Below, piece after piece: positions 12,751 through 27,700 of a stretch of DNA of 64,000 bases. Origin of the DNA: a virus. The position numbers and the translations under genes are program-made. Each line of letters begins with the position of its first letter. The stretch's first letter is position 1. The notes beneath the pieces were generated by a model. It ran no database searches. It was not told the DNA's origin and worked only from the letters and a program-made list of their open reading frames with translations. The stretch is taken from IMG/VR virus record IMGVR_UViG_3300020200_000009, positions 1 through 64,000 of that record; one strand, given 5' to 3'.

Positions 12751-15700
12751 ATGCAAAAAAATATTGCCGTTTCAGATAGAGTTGAATTCCAACTTCCAGA
12801 ATTTATTCGTGAGGAAGACAGGCAGTTTGTCCATTTTCTTTTTGAGTATTATAAGTCTCAAGAAAAAACTGGAAGACCTTACGATATTCTAAATAATCTT
12901 CTAAATTACCTAGATTTAAATAATTATTCTTCAGATATTTTATCAAGTAATACCAGTCTACTAAAAGATATTGGTATCTATGATACCAAGATTGAAATTG
13001 AAAATATTGATGGATTCCAACCACAAGATGGGTCCATTATGATTGATAATGAAGTAATCTACTACGAGACTCTAACTCGTGGACCAGATGCTATCATTAC
13101 TCCTGGTATTTCATTTTCTCAATTCAATAAGAAAAAGCAGTTATTAGAAAATCCATTCTCATTATTCAATGGTGTAAGGAAGAACTTTCCACTCTTGTTC
13201 TTGGGCACTCCTGTAGCACCACCATCTGCAGAGCACTTGATTGTTATTACATATAACAGCATGAAAGTGCCAAATGTTGATTACTTTATTGAAGGAGACG
13301 AGATTAGATTTGCAGTCGCACCCAGAGCACGTACAGGGGCTGACGATTCAGAATTTACACAGATTATCTATCTTGTTGGATATGCAGACCAAACAATTAT
13401 TACAACTGATAGTATACCTTATCAGGAATGGGAAGGAACAAAATCATATCCACTGAGAGTAAATACTCAAAGTTATACACCAACTTCTGAAATTGGTTTA
13501 ATTATCGAAAAAAATAATAAACTTCAAATACCATATGAAGATTATACTGTATTCAATCAAGAAGTAATTTTTAAATTTCCTATTGGGGCAGCTGATAAAA
13601 TCAATATTCGCTCTATAGAATATATTGCACCTTCATTTGGGTCTGGTGCACAGGCAGTTGTTTCAGTTGCAAATGATGGGTCAGTTTCCAAGATAATTAG
13701 CACACAAGGTGGAAAAGATTATCGCTTAGAGTTTGCCCCAAAGGTTATTATTCAAAGTAAAGATGGTGGTAGTGGATCTACTGCTAAAAGTTTAGTCAGT
13801 GGCATTAAAAATATTAATTTAATTGATGGTGGTCAAGGATATTCAACATATAATCCCCCAATTCCAGTAGTCGTTGCTCCAACAGATAGTAATGGTAGTC
13901 AGGCAAAACTATCATTAACGGTAGACGATGAAACGGGACAAGTAGATAGTATTACAATTGATAATTCTGGAAGTGGATACGATTTTATTCCAGCAATTAC
14001 TTTTATTAATCCAGGTGGTGCTAAAATTAGTAATCCAACCATTGATAGTGAGGGAAGACTCACTATAGGGTCTATTCAACTAACAAGTGGAGGTAATAAT
14101 TATACAAATGCACCATTAGTATACATTGACCCTGCACCCCCTGGCGGAATTAGTGCCCAAGCAATTTCTAAAGTTGACCAAGATGGTCAAGTCTATGAAA
14201 TTTCCATTACAAATCGTGGTAGAGGATATACAACACCACCTAGAGCACGCATTATCGATCCAATTGGTGCTCAAGTTTTAGATGTAACAGTTTCATCTGG
14301 TGTGGTAACAAATATTGAAATGCTTACAGGCGGATCAGGATATATTGATGCTCCATCTGTTTATATTGTAGATGATAGAAAAGATGCCTACGGAGTACCA
14401 ATTGGAGGCACTGGTGCAACTGCTGTTGCTACAATTTTTAATGGAGAAATTACAGATATCAACATTACAAATTTTGGTACAGGATATTCCACACAATATC
14501 CACCAAAAGTCTTTATTGCAACACCAAAATCTGCAAGAGCATCTGTTACTGTAGGATTCAATGAGGTTACTGGATTTGATATTCTACAGAATGGTAAAGG
14601 ATATTCACCATCTGCGTTTTTAAATTGCTCTAGAGGAGTTTCTGGTGCAGTTGGATATGACCAACAGCATAATGAGATTTATGCTGGAGAATCTGTACTT
14701 AGACAATCAAACCACCCCGCAGGATCTATAGTAACTAATTTGGATTCGTTATTTATCAAAGAAATATTTGATAAATTTAGAAGACAGTATCTTCCAACTA
14801 TCTCGATTGATTATTCTTCGGTAAATCCTGTACAAATTATAAAACAGATTAAAGATTATTATATTTCAAAAGGCACGAAACTTGCTACTCAATATCTCTT
14901 CAAAATTATGTTTGGAGAGGAAGTTGATGTTTATTATCCAAAGGATGAAATTATTAGTCCATCTGCAGCAACTTGGGTTGTAGATACAATCTTACGTGTA
15001 GAATTGATTAGTGGCAATTCAGAAAATCTTCTAGATTCTGAATTAATACAATATGCGGATCCTGTAGATCTTAATATAAAACCCGCAACGGCTTTAATTG
15101 AAAATGTTATCAGCATTATTCAAGGTAAAGATACCATTTATGAATTAGAAATTTCCGAAGAAACTCTTGCAGGGTCTTTTGTTATTCCTTATAAAACTAC
15201 TCTCGTTGAGCCTTTAACTACGACTTCAGAAATTATTACTGTTGACTCAACAATTGGATGGCCAGAAAGAAATGGCACAATTCTAATTGATGATTATGAA
15301 GAAGTCCAATATAAAGAAAAATCACTTAACCAATTTATTGAATGCACTAGAAAGAAAAATATTTCTGTTGGTGAAGATTGGGATCCTGGCACTACAATTT
15401 TTAGTAATATTTTTGTATATACAAACAAAGGCACTGACAGAGAGTGTAAGTTAAGAATATTAGGTATTGCAGAAGCAGGAACAACTGTCCTTGATGACAC
15501 TGGGTCTTATTACTTACCAGGGGATAAATTAAAAGTTGCAAATTTAGGATCGACTGTAGTTGGAGAAGAGAGATTAAACTCTTGGTTGTATAATGTCAAG
15601 AAACTGATTAAAGTTGATACTGTTACATCTGGTGGCGTTAATAATCAAACAGCAACTATAAAATGTAAGAATCCTCATGGATTGTTAGTTTCTGACCAAG

Positions 15701-18700
15701 TTACAATTTATGGTGCAAACCCTGTAGTTTATAATGGCACATTTATTGTAACGTCTCGTATTGATGACCTTACATTTTCATATCAATTAACTACTCCAAC
15801 TACCATAGTCCCTCAAGGTAATATTATTCTTTCTGTTGACTTAAACAGAGGGAAGTCTGATGTTACTTCAATTAATAAAATAATCAACGAATTTACCTCT
15901 AACGTTCAAAATACATTCTTCAACAAAGATTATGTCTATGTTGCTGCAAGTGGTCTTCCAAACTATAAAATTGGACCTTTTACTGGGTCTGCCCTTATTC
16001 CTGGAAATCAACGTAAACTACTAAGATTCCCCAGAAAAGTCCAGACTATTTCAGAAAGACAAAGTATTACTCCTGGCACATCTATTGGTGCCTGGATAAA
16101 TGGAGTTTCAATTTGGTCTTATAAATCAAGAGAATTCGTTAGATTTGGACCCATTACATCTATTGATGTTTTAAATGGTGGTGATGGATATGATGCAGGA
16201 AATCTACCTGCGCTAGAAATTAACGGTGGTAATGGCACAGGTGCTGCAGCAGAAGTGGAAATTAATGGAAAATTAGTTTCTTTTGATGTAACTAATAAAG
16301 GCAGTGGTTATACCGAACAACCTTTAGTTTCCATTGTCGGTGGTGGTGGTGTTGGTGCTACTGCACAAGCAGTTGTTACTGGTGGCAAAGTAACTAGAAT
16401 CTTAGTTGAGCAACCTGGTAGTGGATATACATCTCAACCATCAGTATCTATTACTGGTGGTGGGGGCACTGGTGCAGTTGCTGTTGCTAGCGTTAGAGGA
16501 CCCGTAAAATCTGTTAAGGTTACTGCTTTTGGTAGTGGGTATACGTCAGTGCCAACTATTAGATTGAATTCTGGTGAAGATGCATTAGCACAACCAATTG
16601 TAATTAATGGTCGTCTCGTTTCCATTGCTATCATTAATTCTGGAAAGGGATATACAACTCCACCTACACTTGTTATTAATGGAGATGGTTTTGGTGCTAT
16701 TGCAAAAGCAATTATTGGTACAGTTGGTGAAGATAAAGGTCGAGTTTTAAGTGTTGAAATTCTAAACAAAGGTATCGGATACACTCAAGGTAATACGACA
16801 ATTAGATTAGAATCTGTAGGTGAAAATGCAACATTCCAAGCAAATGTATTTGAGTGGAATAAAAATCTTCAATCAGAGTTATCTGCTAAGTTTGATTTTG
16901 CTAGTGGTTACGTTTTTACAGGAGCAAATAATCAGTTTGGTGGAGAATATGCTCACCTATCAGATCCTAAGCAGTTAAGATATGTTGTTGGTGACAATGT
17001 TTTCTTAAATCCTGTTACACAAAAATTCCAAGAATTAAGTGCAAACTTTAAGCACTCCCCAATCTTAGGTTGGGCATATGACGGCAATCCAATTTATGGT
17101 CCATATGGATATATTGACCCAACAGACCAAAATAGTGGCATTAGAAGACTTCGCACATCATATAAGTTAAAGACTAATATTGTATTTGATGCCATTACTA
17201 ATCCAACTCCTGCCCGTATTGATGGTCCATCATTAACAACATATCCTGCAGGGACTTTCATCGATGATTACTTCTATAATTTCCAATCTGGAGATTTAGA
17301 TAATTATAATGGTCGTTTTTGCAAAACTCCAGATTTTCCAGATGGAGTATATGCATATTTTGTCACTGTTGATGCATCGGATGCTGGTATTGCAGAGTTT
17401 CCATATATTGTTGGACCTCAATATAATTCATTACCAGATGGTTGGAATTTTGGTCAAGGGGCAACCCAAGAAAATATTCCAATGGATGTTGTTAGGTTTA
17501 GAGACCCATTTACTGATGTTGATATTGATGTAGAGCGCCAACCAAACCAAACAACTAGTATACTTACTACAGAAATTGAAGGATATCCAATTGTTTTTGA
17601 TATTCAAGATTCAAATAACGATGGGTTGATTGACGCAAATGAACAACAAGAGGTATTAGAGTTATCAGAAGAAGCAACTCTACAAATTTTTGATTACTTC
17701 CCACAAGTATCTGTAGAATCTAGAGTCGATATTGAAGTTGAGAGCACTACTCAATTTGAAGATGCTATAATCGATGGATTTGTAATTGAAAATCCAGGTG
17801 TTTCGTATCAAGTAAATGATGTAGTATTTTTTGATAATGAAGGTACTGGTGGATTTGGTGCATCTGCATTAATTGATTCCGTTAAAGGTCAAAAACTTGT
17901 TAGTTATACAAAAGAAATTATTGCTGATAAACCATATGGTGTAATAACAACTGAGATTGGACATGAATTAAAGCAGAATGATGAAATTATTGTAGATTCG
18001 ACTCCAGTCCTTGATAATACCAATAAAACATTTAAAGTTAAAGTTGTTGCTGGTATCGAAAAAATTAATATTATACAAAGCGGCACAGGATATAACGAGA
18101 CTATTCCACCAACATTTGAATTACTGTCAGAAACTGGACAAGATGGTGCACTTGAGCTGGTATTAGAAAATACTGGGCAAATTAATAAAGTTAATATTAT
18201 TAATTCTGGAAATGCATATGATACTGCAAATCCTCCAGAGATTCGTGTATCACACCCACAACAATTTAAGAAAACTCGTTATTGGTTAACTGAGTATTAT
18301 GAAGCATCTGGTGTAGTAAGAGTTTATCACTCTGTAACTACTTCTCAAAGATTTACATATATTTGTGGAAGTATTACTGAAACAGATGGTGATATTGCAG
18401 GATTCATTGCTAAGTTTGATGACCTTGGATCTAAGGTTTGGGAGAGAAATTTACTTCCACAAAACGCTGGTCAAAAACGATTAGAATTTGTCAAAATGGT
18501 GGTCACTGAAGACACCGAAAATGATTTTATCTATTTGGTTGGTCAATCATATAATACTGGAAGCACACAATATAATCCAGATGTCTTCCTTGCATTATAT
18601 GAGTCTGGATATAATAATGCAAATGTCCCTGATGGAATTCTGAAGTGGCAAAGGTCAATTGCTGGTATTTCTGGTAGCACTAGAAGAGATTATGTAACGT

Positions 18701-21700
18701 CAATCGCTCTTGACCAAGAGAAGAGAATTTATATCTGTGGATATACAGATACAAACTCTCCTGATCCAGACGACATGTGGGTTATCCAATGTAGTATTGA
18801 TGGGGATATTAAAGAGAAGCGTAAGATTGCATCTGAAGATGCATCTGAAAAGATGTATCAGATTCAAATGATAAAAGATGACATATTCTTCTTTGTTGGA
18901 GTAAATGAGGATAATGACGATTTACTCTTTGGTCAATTTGAATTTGATGGTGCAAATATTGAAGTTGATTGGATTAATCAAATTCCTGTTATTGGTGGAC
19001 AAGTGCAAAATCCAAAATTTGCATTTGATGAGTATGGAGCATGTGTTGTTGTTTGGGATGTATTTAACTCAGTAACTGCTAAAGTTGAAAAAATTCAAGT
19101 TAGTAAGTTTCTGTTAGAAACTGCTAGATCTGTATGGGATTGGTCCAAGACTGTTACACTTTCAACAACATTCACATCCATTAATAACGCTGGAATTTCT
19201 GTAGATATATTTGGTAACTATGTAGTAGTATCTGATGTAGTAACAGAGCAGAATGAAAAATTTGCAATAATTCATTACTTAAAATATGATGGCAGTATCC
19301 TTAAAGAAACTAAAGTTAAAGATGTAACTAATATTGGATTTAGTGCAAAACATCACACCACAGATAATTCTGGTGATTGTATTATCGTAGCAAATCGTCA
19401 ACAATCAAACCAATTAGCATCCTTTAGATTTAATACTTTTGGAAACCTAGAATTTGATTTTACAAAACAAAAGTTAGCAACTTGGTCATATGTAGACCAA
19501 ACAAATGTAACTTTAGACTCAACTGTATTTAAATATGGCACTCGGTCATTGAAGTATCTTGCTGGAGGTAAACCAGCAAAACTGAATAATTTTAATATTA
19601 CTCCAGTTGAATGGTCAATGAGAGCATGGTTCTCAATGAAGACTACTGCTTGGTCAACCGCCCATGAACCTGTATTCTTTGAAGTTGTCCCTGCTACTGG
19701 TAGCAAGATTCGTTTTAGTATCGATGGCAATTCAAGTAGTCCCAATTATCAAAAAGTATTAGTATACGTCAATTCCACTTTAGTTGCATCCTCAGTTTCA
19801 CAAACCAGTTGGACTGCCTTCGGTGGCGCTGCTTGGGTGCACATTACCTTCCAGAAGCGTTTAGAATCTCTTGGTCTCTATAAGTATGAAGTATTTGTTA
19901 ATGGTAATCTCCAATTAAGTTATCAATCCACTACTGACATTGGTCTTGATGATGTTGTAATCGGTGGTCCTGTAACATCACCAACTACAACTAACTGCTT
20001 TATCGGTAATATTGACGATTTGGTTATTGATGATATTGCACCATACTTTAACTCATACACTGTGCCAACAGCTGAAATTGAGATAACCACTAGAGACTCT
20101 GATGTTGCATTAATTAAGTTTGATAGATTACATACAAACCGCGATACCTTTACTTTTGCAGATTTAACAAAGTATAAAGACTTTGAATTTAGTGATATTG
20201 AAAGTACTACAACTTGGACAGACATTGTTATTCCTGGATTTACTACCTGGGAACTAGGTCCTGGTGGATTACAAATTCTCGATATGTCTCAGGTAGTGTC
20301 AACCTTTAATCCAACAACATTTAATTTAACTACTAAAAAATATCAATATACATCAAAAACCTCTACAATTCCTTCTCCTAGAGGTAAGAGATTACTGATT
20401 ACATCCGAAGTAATTAATAAATTCTACTTAAAAGATGCATCTTATCAAAAAATTGATAATGTGATGAATATTGTATTAAATCAAGATGTAAAATTCACAA
20501 AATATGCTCTTTTACAACAATTTAATTCTTTAGGTGTTGTTTCAGCATTTGGCACAATTGTAGAAGTCCCAACAGGATCTTTAACACAACCTGGAGTTGG
20601 AAATACCTATAAAATTGGTAAAGTTTTTGGCACCTTCAACACTACAGATAGATTAAAAACTAGTGTAGGTGATATTAACCACATTGAAGGAGAATACTTT
20701 GATACTGAAGAAGCAGAATCTCCCTGGCAACCTGGCAAAGCGTATGTAGTCGGAAATAGAGTATATTCAAACAAGAGAATTTATGCTTCACAGACAGATG
20801 GAGTTTCTGGCACCATTTCACCACAACATACAGCTGGTACTGCAACTGATGGGAATCTCAATTGGGCATTAGTCGGTAATGCAGGTATCTTTACTATAAA
20901 CTTGGCAGAAAAACCATATCCAAGACCAAAATATACAGATTTGGATATGCCTGAGTGGGATGCTCATAAGTTATATGCTGTTGGTCAAAAAGTATGGTGG
21001 AAATTAAACGTTTATACAGTAGCAACTGGTGGAGGTGGAGTTTCTGGGACTAATCCTCCAGTTCACTCTAGTGGTAATGCATCCGATGGTGGAGTAACTT
21101 GGAGTCATACATCTACTAACACACCAATTTCTTCATTTGCAAGATTTTTACCATATGACCAAGGAAATCATTACAGTGTTACTATTGAAGAAATACATCC
21201 TGGGTCGAATTTTATTCCTGGAGATGTAGTAACTTTTAATCAATCAAATCTTCAATTGTCAACAGATAGAAAAGTTGCAACTATTCTTGGATTTGCATCT
21301 GTTAAAAAAATTCGTGTTACAGCACGTTTAGAAAAAGATATTATTCCACAAACTCCTACTAGGACAAATTTAGTATACTGCACATCATCGACTCCACACT
21401 TCTATAAGGAATCAGATATTATTTTCAGTGAGGGATTCCAAGGCACTCAATTCAATGGGTCATTCTTTGTTAAGGATGTTATTGGTAGTAGAGATTTTAT
21501 ATTCGCAATCCGATCAACTGCTCTTACAGCACCACAATTTACTTCAAATGCAATTGCAAATGTTAATATCTATGCTAAGCACCCAACATTAACTTTTACA
21601 CGTAATCATCAATATAATTTTGATTTGAGTGATGCATCTAATTTTGGTTATTATCTCTCATTCTCTCAAGATAATCAATATAAATTAGAATATTCATTCA

Positions 21701-24700
21701 ATAATATTATTAGGGAAGGCACTCCAGGGATAGCTGCTCTAGGAGCTGCACCATTTGTTAAATTCCTAGCAATCGGTGCTCTTACAAATATTTCTTATTA
21801 TTTCGATCCATCACGCATTGGTAATACATCTCCAGTGGGAGCAAATTCATTTATTGACGTATTAGAAACTCCATTCAAAGGACGATTTAAAATCAATGAG
21901 GTCACTAATGATTTCACCTTTAAATTCCCGCTTTTGATAGAACCAGAAAGGTCATCTGCAGAAGTTGGAGCTGACGACCAGGATAATGAATATTCATATT
22001 ATTCAACTACTTCAGTAAAAGCAGTTGGTCCAATCAACTCAATTAAACTTGTTTCTCCTGGTGGATTCTATAAGAAACTTCCAATTGTTAAAGAAATTGC
22101 ATCTTTCCGCAGAATTGAAAAAATTATTATTGTCTCTGGTGGCACAGAGTATGCCCCTGGTGTATATTACGATGTCCCTATTTTTGGAGATGGAGAAGGA
22201 GCAAAATGTATTGTTACTGTAGATTTTGATGATGAAGTGGGGTCTGGCACCGTAGTCGATATTGATATATCGGACCCAGGAAAAGGATATACCTTTGCAA
22301 CTGTAGATATTGATGCAATCCCAGGAATTTTAGGACCACAACTTGCTGGCTCTGGTGCTGTAGCTACGGTAATCATTCCAGAAGAAGGTAGCGGATCGTC
22401 AGTATTCCTCACTGGTAAGAATATTGGTAAGATTAAGAGATTAAAAAATAATGAATTTGGATTTGGTTATTCACATGACTACACATTAAAACCAGAAATT
22501 ACATTCCCAGTTAATTTACAGTTATTCAATACTTCTATTCTATCTCAAATCAAGGTTACTAATCCTGGTAGTGGATATACATCTGCTCCTGCAGTAGTTA
22601 TTGAAGGTGGTGGCGGTACTGGTGCTGATGCACTTGCAATTATTAAGAATAATCGTTTAAGTGAAATTCAAATTAAAAATCCTGGGTCTGGATATTCATC
22701 AGAACCAACAATAACCCTTAAATCAGAATTTAACTACGTAGTTAACCTTGACCTCAACTATTTGCAGTTTAATTTCCCGCATGGTATTACAACTGGTGCT
22801 CCAATTCAACTTAGAGCTGAAGATGTCGGCACTACTGTTGGTGAGCTTCCAAAACCAAGTAGTGCTGGTTTAACAACTTTAGTTGAAGGACAAATTTATT
22901 ATGCAATTACTGGAGATATAAACTCTCTTGAGCCAGCTCAACTTAGATTTGCGTTAACAGCACAGGCTGCAGCTGCTGGCGATTACATTACATTTTTAAC
23001 ACAAGGTAGTGGTCGTCAAGTTCTATTGACGGAAGTCTTCGGTGGTAAAGCCGAAGCAGTTGTAGAAACTTCAAGATTCTTAGCAGGCGAAACAGTATTC
23101 CAAGGAAGCACTATTGAGCAGGCGACTGCAATAGGTAAAGTATCTACAAATACTGGATGGCAGATTGGTCCCAAAATTCTAAAAATTGTTGATTATGAAG
23201 GAGATTGGAAAATCGGGGAAAAGGTAAACGGTGTTATTTCTAAAGCATCTGGAGTAATTGATAATTTGAGCATGGCTCGTGGTGTGTTGAATATTGGGTC
23301 ATTAACTAAAACTCCTGGTAAGTTTATTGATGATGTGGGCAAACCTTCAGAAATTGTCCAAAAAATTCAAGATTCATTCTTCTATCAAAACTTCTCATAT
23401 GTTGTTAAGTCTGATATTCCAATTACAAGATGGAAAACCCAAATTTTACGAAATAACCACGCAGCTGGATTCTTAATGTTTGGACAATTGCAATTGTCTG
23501 GTGGAAAAGATATATCTGGACGTAGAGTTGCAACGGCGTTTACAAAAGAAGTAAACATTAATAACTATGCAAATATTAATGAAATCACTTCTTTTGCTGC
23601 GGCAGAACCAATCTATACCGACTATAATAATACAGAAGTCCTTTTCCGTAAGAAGCGTTTAACATCTTCAGAAGAAATTCTGACTTCTATCGTTAAAAAA
23701 TTGGACAATATAGCTAATCTCTTTAATGGAATTGATAAAGCATTCCCATTAACGATTCAAGGGGAGCAAGTAGTAATTAATACTAATCAGTTGCTTATTA
23801 CACTGAATGGTGTAATTCAATCTCCTGGAGATGCATATCAAGTAGTTGGCGGAAATATTGTATTCTCAGAGCCACCTAAACCGTCATCTAAGGTAGTTTA
23901 TAAAACATTAGGAATTACTCCTATACCGATTTATAGAATTGCTTTATATAGTGCACAGGTTGGTGCTACTAATTATGGTATTTTCCCAACATTAGGGCAA
24001 CAAGTAAAGGGCAATAATAGTAATGTTATTGCTACAGTAATTGATTCTGGCACAAATCATATTGATGTTATTAATCTTACTGGTGGGTCATTCCAATTGA
24101 ATGAAGAAATTGTTAGAGGAAATTTATTCTCTGCATTAGTACAAACAGTAACTCTTCTTAATACTGAAACTATCTTTAGATTTGAGGAAACAGTTACTAA
24201 TTTAAGTGGAAATACGGCAGTTATCAATCAAGTTAATGTCAATAATGGTCAATTAACAGATAGAGTAGTTGTAAGTAAAACATCTGGCACTGCTGAATAT
24301 GAGACAGGAATTTTTGATATTAAATTAAACGACTTCATTTATTCAGCATCTAGTAAAATTGCTGGTAAGGTAACATATATTTCACCTTATGTTGACCCAC
24401 AAACTAATCAACCTGTTGAAGAATTAATTCTCAACCAAGGGTCAACTTTTTACGGATTGCTGTTTGAGCGTTTAGTTAGTATTACCAATCCCAATATTAT
24501 CCTTGATGATATTTCAAAATCATCTATTACTCCAACAGAATTATATGACTCAGATAAACGTATTAATTCCAGTTTCTTAAGTTTTGAAGATGTAAGAAGC
24601 ACAGAAGTTGAATATACAGATCTTGCTAATGGCACTTTAGTAGACGAAGAATTTGTTGCAAACAAAAAAGTAGTTTATGCAAATCCCGTTTCGGCATATC

Positions 24701-27700
24701 ATGGAAGTGCTACTAATAGATTTAAAGATGCATCAGACATGATTAAATTCAATAAGCAAGAAATTATTGATTTTGCTGAAGCTGAAATTGCTGTGGAATT
24801 CCCAGACTTTTACTTCCCTGGTGATGTTATTACAAATCCATTCAGCAGATATTCAGATGCTTATAGAATGATTCAGAAAAATAAAAATCTGATTGTGGGT
24901 ATGGCATATGATGATATGAAGACCCAGTATCCATCAGCAACTATACCAAATGTTAATAAGTGCAAGAGAGATCTTACTTATTTCGTAGATGCATTGTCAA
25001 TTGACGTTTTCCGTGGGGGAAATGTATATACTAGAAAATTCACTTTGCAATATTTTGTCAATGGCACTTTCACTTATGTAAATGCTCAAGAATTAGAGAC
25101 TCGTTTCGCTTACGAAAAAGCACTGAGCTGGATGAAGAAAGCAATTACTAATCAACTGGCTGGCACTATTACTGCAGTAAACTCTACAGATTCTTGGGTT
25201 GGATATCAAGATTTAACAATCACTGCAGACCCATCACCAAATGACCCATATGGCACAAATGGAAGTAATACAAGTAACACAAATATCGATGTCTGCTCAG
25301 ATGTACAAGACGCTCTTGAAACACTTTGGGAGATAGTTGATGTTGCTTTGGGTGATGGCGACCTCACTGAATTACCAGATGAAGACCTAGGCACATATTC
25401 TCCTAATGAAATTAAGTGCCGTCGCGATATTGGTCTCTTTATTGATGCTATTGCAGATGATGTAGATAGAGGTGGAAACTATAACATTGTAAAATTCACT
25501 AAAAAATATTTCAATACTAGTGGACAACCTATTACAAATGGTTTAGTTAATGAAGAAGCACAGTCAGTTGTTGCATTTGAAAAAGCAAGAGACCTTGCAT
25601 ATAGAGCAATTAATAATCTCTTATACTATAAGATTCTTTCTCCTGTCAGTCCTAATTACAATCTTAACGACCCTCTGAGTTACGGTGGTACTGCACCAGG
25701 TCATACTTATGACGCAAACTATAGTTCTGGTAATAATCAAGATGTTGCAAACTGTGCTGATGTTAAATCGTATATTGCAACACTTACTGATATTGCAGTT
25801 GATGCCATCGTTGCTGGAAATCTGGATAACATTAATGCACTGTCAAGTATTACTGATGGCACATATGAAGACGGTGAAAATGTTAGGTCAACTAAACTTG
25901 CCTTTAAGAATAAATCTACAGGATTATTCACAACTGGAGACCAGATTAAAGGTGTAACTAGTAATGCAATTTTCAAAGCAATTGGGTCTAATACAGGACT
26001 GAAGTGGATTTATGCTGGACCAATCACTGGAACATTCCAAGTTGGTGAGTATATTACAAATTCAACTCTTACAAATCAAGGTGGTGTTACTCAAAGTGTT
26101 GTTGTTAAGAAAGCAGAATTAAGTGGCACAAAATCTCTCAAATTCTCTGGCACCTCATATCTTAGTGCAGCAGAATCATATGATTTTAATTTTGGTGCTG
26201 TAGATAATTTTACACTTGAGGGTTGGATTAGACCATCTGGTATCACTGGCACCCAACATATCTTTGATTTAAGAAGGGTTGTTGATTCTGGGTTAAGAGT
26301 TATCATGGATAATAAAAAACTCAGAGTTTATGATGGCACAACATCATTAATCATTAGTGCAGATGTATTTAATACGGCAAACACATGGTATCACGTTTCA
26401 GTCGTAAGAACTAATAATGTCCTTCAGGCATATGTAAATGGTGCACAAGTTGGGTCTAATTATGCAGATACTAACAATTATAAGTATGCACCATGCTACG
26501 TTGGATCTAGTTTCCAGGGCACCAGTGCATTTACTGGATATATGGATAATGTATATGTGAAGAAGGGCGAGTCAGACCATACTGGTGCTTTCACACCCCC
26601 AACACAAATTGATTATACAGATAGTAACATTGTGCTTGGATTGGATGGAGAAGGTCCACTTATTGTTTCGACAACAGACACTTATGCAACGTTAACTAGT
26701 GTTAATGTGTATAGCTCAACTATCAAAGTAGTAGACTATGAGAATTTGAGTTTTGTAATTAAAGATATTGACCTTGGTAGAAAAGAATACAGAGATTGTG
26801 CAAAAATTATTGGTGTGAATTCAGCTTGGATTGCTGATGAAGCAGTTGGACGCATGAAAACTCAGTTTCCTGATTTCATTATGCCTGGAGATGACCCAGG
26901 AAGTAATCAATATGGTGGCACAAATTACTGCATAAGAGACACAAGAGATTTTATTATTCCAGCTTTGGTAAAAGATTTAGAAACTGGAGGAAATTATAAT
27001 ACTTTATATACTGCTCGTACATATCTGACAACATCTGGTAAATTGCAGCATATTGGAAATGAAATTCTTCAAACTGTATATACTTGGGATGAAGTAAGCA
27101 ATATTATGATTGATGTAATCACTACAGTAAGTAGTGATTTGACTGGTGCATATTCAGATAGACTTCGTATTCCAAATAATTTTGCTTCACCTGCATCACA
27201 AGCGGTGCAAGATGAAATCCGTAAACTTATGGATGACATGTTGGAGGTTATTGCACCATCTCCTGATAGATTCCGTGATTCTGGAGTTATTATTTGGAAA
27301 AACCGCGATTATATTGCTGATGAAGTTGTTGGTTATATTCAGAACAAATATGTCCAAACTCTTGGTGGTGTTGCAGTAGATTTCCTGATTATTCCTGGTG
27401 GAGATGCCGCATGTAAGAAAGATATTAAGACTTATATTATTCCAGCAATTATTGCTGATTTAGCGACAGGCGGCACATATCAAACACAAACTGTAATTGA
27501 CAATTATCTCGATAGTCAAAAGAATATTTTGTTTGTTGAAGATGAATTAAATCCAATGTTGGATGCATTTAATAGGACAAAAGAATTGTGCCAATATGCA
27601 ATTAATAATCTTCTGTTGAACCCAGGTGAAACTGCTGCTGGTTTAGGGGTGCCAACCTGGGTGCAAGATGACTATTATGAGCCACAATATACTACGAAAA

